Of a DNA stretch of 33,748 nucleotides, positions 31,130 through 33,748 are shown in pieces. A program made the translations under genes and the position numbers. Under the pieces are notes generated by a model that saw only the letters and a list, made by a program, of their open reading frames with translations, was not told the origin of the DNA and did no database searches. Numbering within the stretch: position 1 is the stretch's first letter; each line of letters begins with the position of its first letter. Source of the stretch: Gemmatimonadota bacterium (GTDB lineage Bacteria > Gemmatimonadota > Gemmatimonadetes > Gemmatimonadales > GWC2-71-9); contig QHUT01000083.1 of the NCBI GenBank assembly GCA_003222055.1, positions 1 through 33,748 of the forward strand. The letters are read 5' to 3'.

Positions 31130-32914
31130 ATGAGGTATCGGGCTCGATGGTCCGCGACGCCACTGGTCGCGGCGCTCGTCGCGGCACCGCTGTGCGGGCA
31201 GGGGTCGGGAGGAGTCTCGAATCCGGGCATCCCTCCCTCGGCCCGCGCGGTGGTGACGACCGCGATGCTGGCGAACGCCGCGGCGAGCGGCGACTGGCTG
31301 ATGTACGGGCACAACTACTGGAACAACCGGTTCTCCCCTCTCAAGACGATCAACACCACGAACGTCAGGCGTCTGGTCGCGCGGGCGGTGTACACCCACG
31401 GCTCGGCCACGCTGGGCAGCTTCGAGACCACACCGATCGTCGTGAACGGGACCATGTACATCACGTCGCCCGCGACACCGAACAACATCGTGCGCGCCTT
31501 CGACCTGCGCACCCAGAAAATGCTGTGGGAGTACACGCACAAGAACGCGCCGGTCGCGACCGCCTGCTGCGGCCCCAACAACCGCGGCGTGGCGGTCTCC
31601 GGCGGCTCCGTGTTCGTGGGCACGCTCGATGACGAGCTCGTGGCGCTCGACGCCGCCACCGGCAAGGAGAAGTGGGCGGTCAAGGCGGGCGACGGGCCCG
31701 AGGCCGGCTACACCGAGACCATGGCGCCGCTGGTGATCGGCGACAACGTGATCATCGGCACGTCCGGCGCGGAGTACGGCATCCGCGGCTACGTGAAGGC
31801 CTTCAACGCCGCGAGCGGCGCCCCGGTCTGGACGTGGTATACGTTGCCTTCACCCGAGGAAGGCGGCTGGTGGGGCCCCTTCTCGAAGACGACGCCCGAG
31901 GGCGACGACCTGAAGCGCGACATCGCGAAGGAGCGGGCCGATTCCGCCAAGTACGCCGACGCTTGGAAGACGGGCGGCGGCTCGGTGTGGATGACGCCCG
32001 CCTACGACGAGGTCTCGAAGACGCTGTTCGTCGCGATCGGCAACCCGTCGCCCGACTTGGACGGCTCGATCCGCCCCGGCGACAACCGCTGGACCGAATC
32101 GGTGGTCGCGATCGACGCGACCAACGGCAAGTTCAAGTGGGGATACCAAGAGGTGCCCCACGACGTGTGGGACCTCGACGCGGTGAGTCCGCCGGTGATC
32201 GCGATGGTGGGCGGGAAGAAGGCCGTGGTGGAGGCGGGCAAGACCGGCTTCGTGTACGTGCTGGACGCCGCCACCGGCAAGCTGATCCGTCGCTCCGCGG
32301 CGTTCGTGCCGCAGCAGAACATGTACAGCCAGCCGACGGCCGACGGCGTGTTCATGCTCCCGGGCGCGAACGGCGGCGAGGAGTGGTCTCCCATCGCGGT
32401 GCATCCGGATCTGGGCTACGCCTATACGGTGGGCCTGCACCAGCCGATGCATTACAAGGTGCATTACGCGCCGTGGGAGAAGGGCCGGTTGTGGCTCGGC
32501 AGCGCCTTCGTCCGCATCCCGGACGCGAAGGGCGGCTACTCGGGTGAGTACGGCAACGTGAACGCGATCGATTTGAACACCGGCAAGATCGCGTGGAGCG
32601 TGAAGACCGAGCTGCCGATGATGGGCGGTGCGACCGCCACGGCGGGCGGCCTGGTGTTCACGGGCGAGGGGAACGGCTGGTTCAAGGCGTACGACGCCAA
32701 GACCGGCGCGGTGCTGTGGCAGTTCAACTGCGGCGCCGGCGCCAACGCGGCGCCCGCGGTGTTCGAGGTGGATGGTGAGGAGTTCGTGGCGGTGGCGGCG
32801 GGAGGCAACTTCCAGATCAGCTATCCGCTCGGCAACTCGCTTCCCCTTCCCACAGGGCGAGTTGCGCCAGGTTGGCCCCAGTCGGCCCAAAACTCCCGTT
32901 GTAGCGGTACCTGA
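31130..32914 (+). CDS. PQQ-dependent alcohol-dehydrogenase-type quinoprotein
   Basis: This 594-residue exported enzyme oxidises an alcohol or sugar substrate in the periplasm using pyrroloquinoline quinone. It has a signal peptide (about 1-23) and an eight-bladed propeller with repeated tryptophan-docking motifs (VVALDAATGKEKW; VVAIDATNGKFKW; AYDAKTGAVLW). The vicinal disulfide Cys146-Cys147 (ACCGPNNRG) stacks on PQQ, and RPGDNRW likely holds the catalytic Asp. HDVWDLDAV is another family motif. There is no fused haem c domain. The last 25 residues (after YPLGNSL) do not look like the family C-terminus and begin at an inverted repeat. The GGAGGT site fixes the ATG at 31130. Substrate and metal cannot be told. 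No PQQ synthesis genes are in the window. Confidence 0.9.
   Translation: MRYRARWSATPLVAALVAAPLCGQGSGGVSNPGIPPSARAVVTTAMLANAAASGDWLMYGHNYWNNRFSPLKTINTTNVRRLVARAVYTHGSATLGSFETTPIVVNGTMYITSPATPNNIVRAFDLRTQKMLWEYTHKNAPVATACCGPNNRGVAVSGGSVFVGTLDDELVALDAATGKEKWAVKAGDGPEAGYTETMAPLVIGDNVIIGTSGAEYGIRGYVKAFNAASGAPVWTWYTLPSPEEGGWWGPFSKTTPEGDDLKRDIAKERADSAKYADAWKTGGGSVWMTPAYDEVSKTLFVAIGNPSPDLDGSIRPGDNRWTESVVAIDATNGKFKWGYQEVPHDVWDLDAVSPPVIAMVGGKKAVVEAGKTGFVYVLDAATGKLIRRSAAFVPQQNMYSQPTADGVFMLPGANGGEEWSPIAVHPDLGYAYTVGLHQPMHYKVHYAPWEKGRLWLGSAFVRIPDAKGGYSGEYGNVNAIDLNTGKIAWSVKTELPMMGGATATAGGLVFTGEGNGWFKAYDAKTGAVLWQFNCGAGANAAPAVFEVDGEEFVAVAAGGNFQISYPLGNSLPLPTGRVAPGWPQSAQNSRCSGT
32832..32865. repeat. Hairpin where the quinoprotein C-terminus diverges
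   Basis: GCAACTCGC (32832-32840) and GCGAGTTGC (32857-32865) pair perfectly over 9 bases with a 16-base loop. The family-like protein sequence ends (GNSL) exactly in the left arm. It may be a terminator-like hairpin read through because the native stop was lost. Confidence 0.5.
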
Positions 32915-33223
32915 GGTCGCAAGGGGCCGAAAACCTGCCCGCTATTGCATTTAGGGGGGGGTCATACCCAATATTTTGCGGGATTCTGGGCCAGGGGCGG
33001 CCGGAAGGTGGGTTTGCCCTTGGGTCCCCCGGGATCACCTCGGACGCCGTCCCTGGCGGCCACTCCTGCGAGCAAGTATAAGGTCTGCGGGAGCGGGGAG
33101 TCGCACTCGAAGAGGAGGTGGGCTCCGCAACTTTCCTTATCAGTTCGGTCATACACAGGCGTAGGTGAGAAGCCAGACGAGCAGGCTACCTAGCAGGCCA
33201 ACTCCCTAAGGAGGGGTTCTCGT
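32915..33223. other. Intergenic stretch of about 310 bases without a convincing gene
   Basis: Short open frames on both strands here have no recognisable protein character. Base composition is more mixed than in the genes. A TATAAG hexamer at 33077-33082 could be a -10 for the downstream porin-like gene, with no good -35. The segment 33085-33206 contains several complementary short blocks and may be a structured 5' leader. The end carries the strong ribosome site AAGGAGG at about 33208-33214. Confidence 0.5.
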
Positions 33224-33748
33224 ATGAAGCGTCTCACGTTGCTGTTGTTGGGTCTCGCGCTCGGCGTCACCGCGACGGCCAGGGCGCAAGGCCTGACGAT
33301 GCAGATGTCGAATGGCTGGGCGTTCTCCTTCTCGGGGAACGTGAATGCGTTCTGGGTATTCTCGAAAGCGACGCAGGGTGGTCCAACCAACTCGAGCGTT
33401 CGCACCGGCCTCTTGCCGTCTTTTGCCACGTTCGAGGCGCGCGGCAAGGAAGCTGGAATGAACCTGGCGGTGCACTTCGGGTTCGCACCACAGATCCAAA
33501 ATGGAAACTTGGTCCCAGGGACAGGCGCCGTGCACGACAACTTCGGGAACGGCACGCAGGCCGGCGCACAGATCGATATGCGTCAGGTGTATCTGACCTT
33601 CGGCGGTCAGTGGGGCCAGATCCTCGCGGGCCGCGAGCTCGCGCTGTTCGGACGCCAGAACATCTTGAATGACCAGACCCTGTTCGGCGTCGGCGCCGTG
33701 GGGGTGGGTGGTGGCGGTGGTGGTGGGACGACGCTGGGCCGGATCGGT
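33224..33748 (+). CDS. Porin-like outer-membrane protein, 3' end cut off
   Basis: The first 175 residues are present; the frame is still open at the window end. A classical signal peptide (about 1-22, LTLLLLGLALGVTATARAQG) is followed by alternating hydrophobic/polar beta strands (FSFSGNVNAFWVF; AGMNLAVHFGFAPQI; DMRQVYLTFGGQWGQILAGR), as in outer-membrane porins of the OprO/DcaP or alpha-proteobacterial type. The stretch RQVYLTFGG...GQILAGRELALFGRQ is the usual porin strand-turn-strand pattern. A Gly run (VGGGGGGGT) lies near the end. A perfect AAGGAGG site sits about 10 bases before the ATG. The solute is unknown; position after a TonB receptor and quinoprotein suggests substrate entry. Confidence 0.82.
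   Translation, partial: MKRLTLLLLGLALGVTATARAQGLTMQMSNGWAFSFSGNVNAFWVFSKATQGGPTNSSVRTGLLPSFATFEARGKEAGMNLAVHFGFAPQIQNGNLVPGTGAVHDNFGNGTQAGAQIDMRQVYLTFGGQWGQILAGRELALFGRQNILNDQTLFGVGAVGVGGGGGGGTTLGRIG

Noticed and set aside
31130-32914. Lanthanide (XoxF-type) versus calcium (MxaF-type) assignment
   Set aside because: The deciding Asp near the catalytic site cannot be placed reliably without an alignment, so no metal is claimed.
32945-33193. Short open frames of 62-111 codons in the gap after the quinoprotein
   Set aside because: They overlap one another on both strands, have no ribosome sites, no domain-like sequence and no hydrophobic or helical pattern of a real protein.
33085-33206. Resemblance to a cobalamin riboswitch (CCGCAAC and AAGCCAGA blocks) or to a reversed tRNA T-arm (GGGGAGTCGCACTCGAA)
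   Set aside because: Block order and spacing do not fit a B12 riboswitch, and the only acceptor-like pairing spans about 118 bases, too long for a tRNA. Kept only as a possible structured leader.

Overview
The window is GC-rich, densely packed bacterial chromosome with many 4-base ATGA/GTGA gene overlaps. The organism is a diderm (TonB-dependent receptor, porin-like protein) that respires aerobically: it has an A-type cytochrome c oxidase, a bd-superfamily oxidase-like protein, several cytochromes c and a terminal haem pathway. Overall style fits Gemmatimonadota or a neighbouring phylum, but nothing in the sequence proves the phylum.

Layout. Positions 1-7246 are mostly housekeeping: the 3' part of metE, an Nfu-type Fe-S carrier, an ATP-grasp ligase with an L-amino-acid-ligase-like tail, a convergent methyltransferase, an ECF sigma/anti-sigma pair, convergent greA, and a divergent Mrp-like ATPase. 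From 7344 to 25885 all genes lie on the plus strand and form one respiratory/haem block of about 18.5 kb. It opens with an unusual group: a zinc-ribbon protein, a small ferredoxin, a double universal-stress protein and a radical SAM/SPASM protein. The three larger proteins together carry four copies of a PCP_red-like domain, otherwise known from protochlorophyllide reductase. The group runs straight into a CydA-like multi-span protein without CydB, three cytochrome c proteins (five CxxCH motifs), a copper protein, coxBACD, ctaB, two small membrane proteins, and chdC(hemQ)-Rieske, hemE, cpfC and cgoX. The last four are the terminal coproporphyrin-dependent haem steps, so the block holds two oxidases, their electron donors and much of their haem supply. 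ctaA (haem A synthase) is not in the window.

Positions 25906-28259 (minus strand) hold transketolase and a small helical protein read from what looks like a leaderless promoter. Positions 28337-33748 (plus strand) hold a broken signal peptidase I, a TonB-dependent receptor directly upstream of a periplasmic PQQ-dependent dehydrogenase, a stretch of about 310 bases without a convincing gene, and the start of a porin-like gene cut by the window end.

A second theme is repeats. Short palindromes and purine-rich microsatellites sit at gene junctions and inside reading frames, where they supply stop codons, a start codon, protein tails and in-frame linkers. Two genes look internally deleted: cgoX is about 100 residues short, and lepB has lost its box E and shifted frame. 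No rRNA, tRNA, insertion sequence or CRISPR array was recognised.
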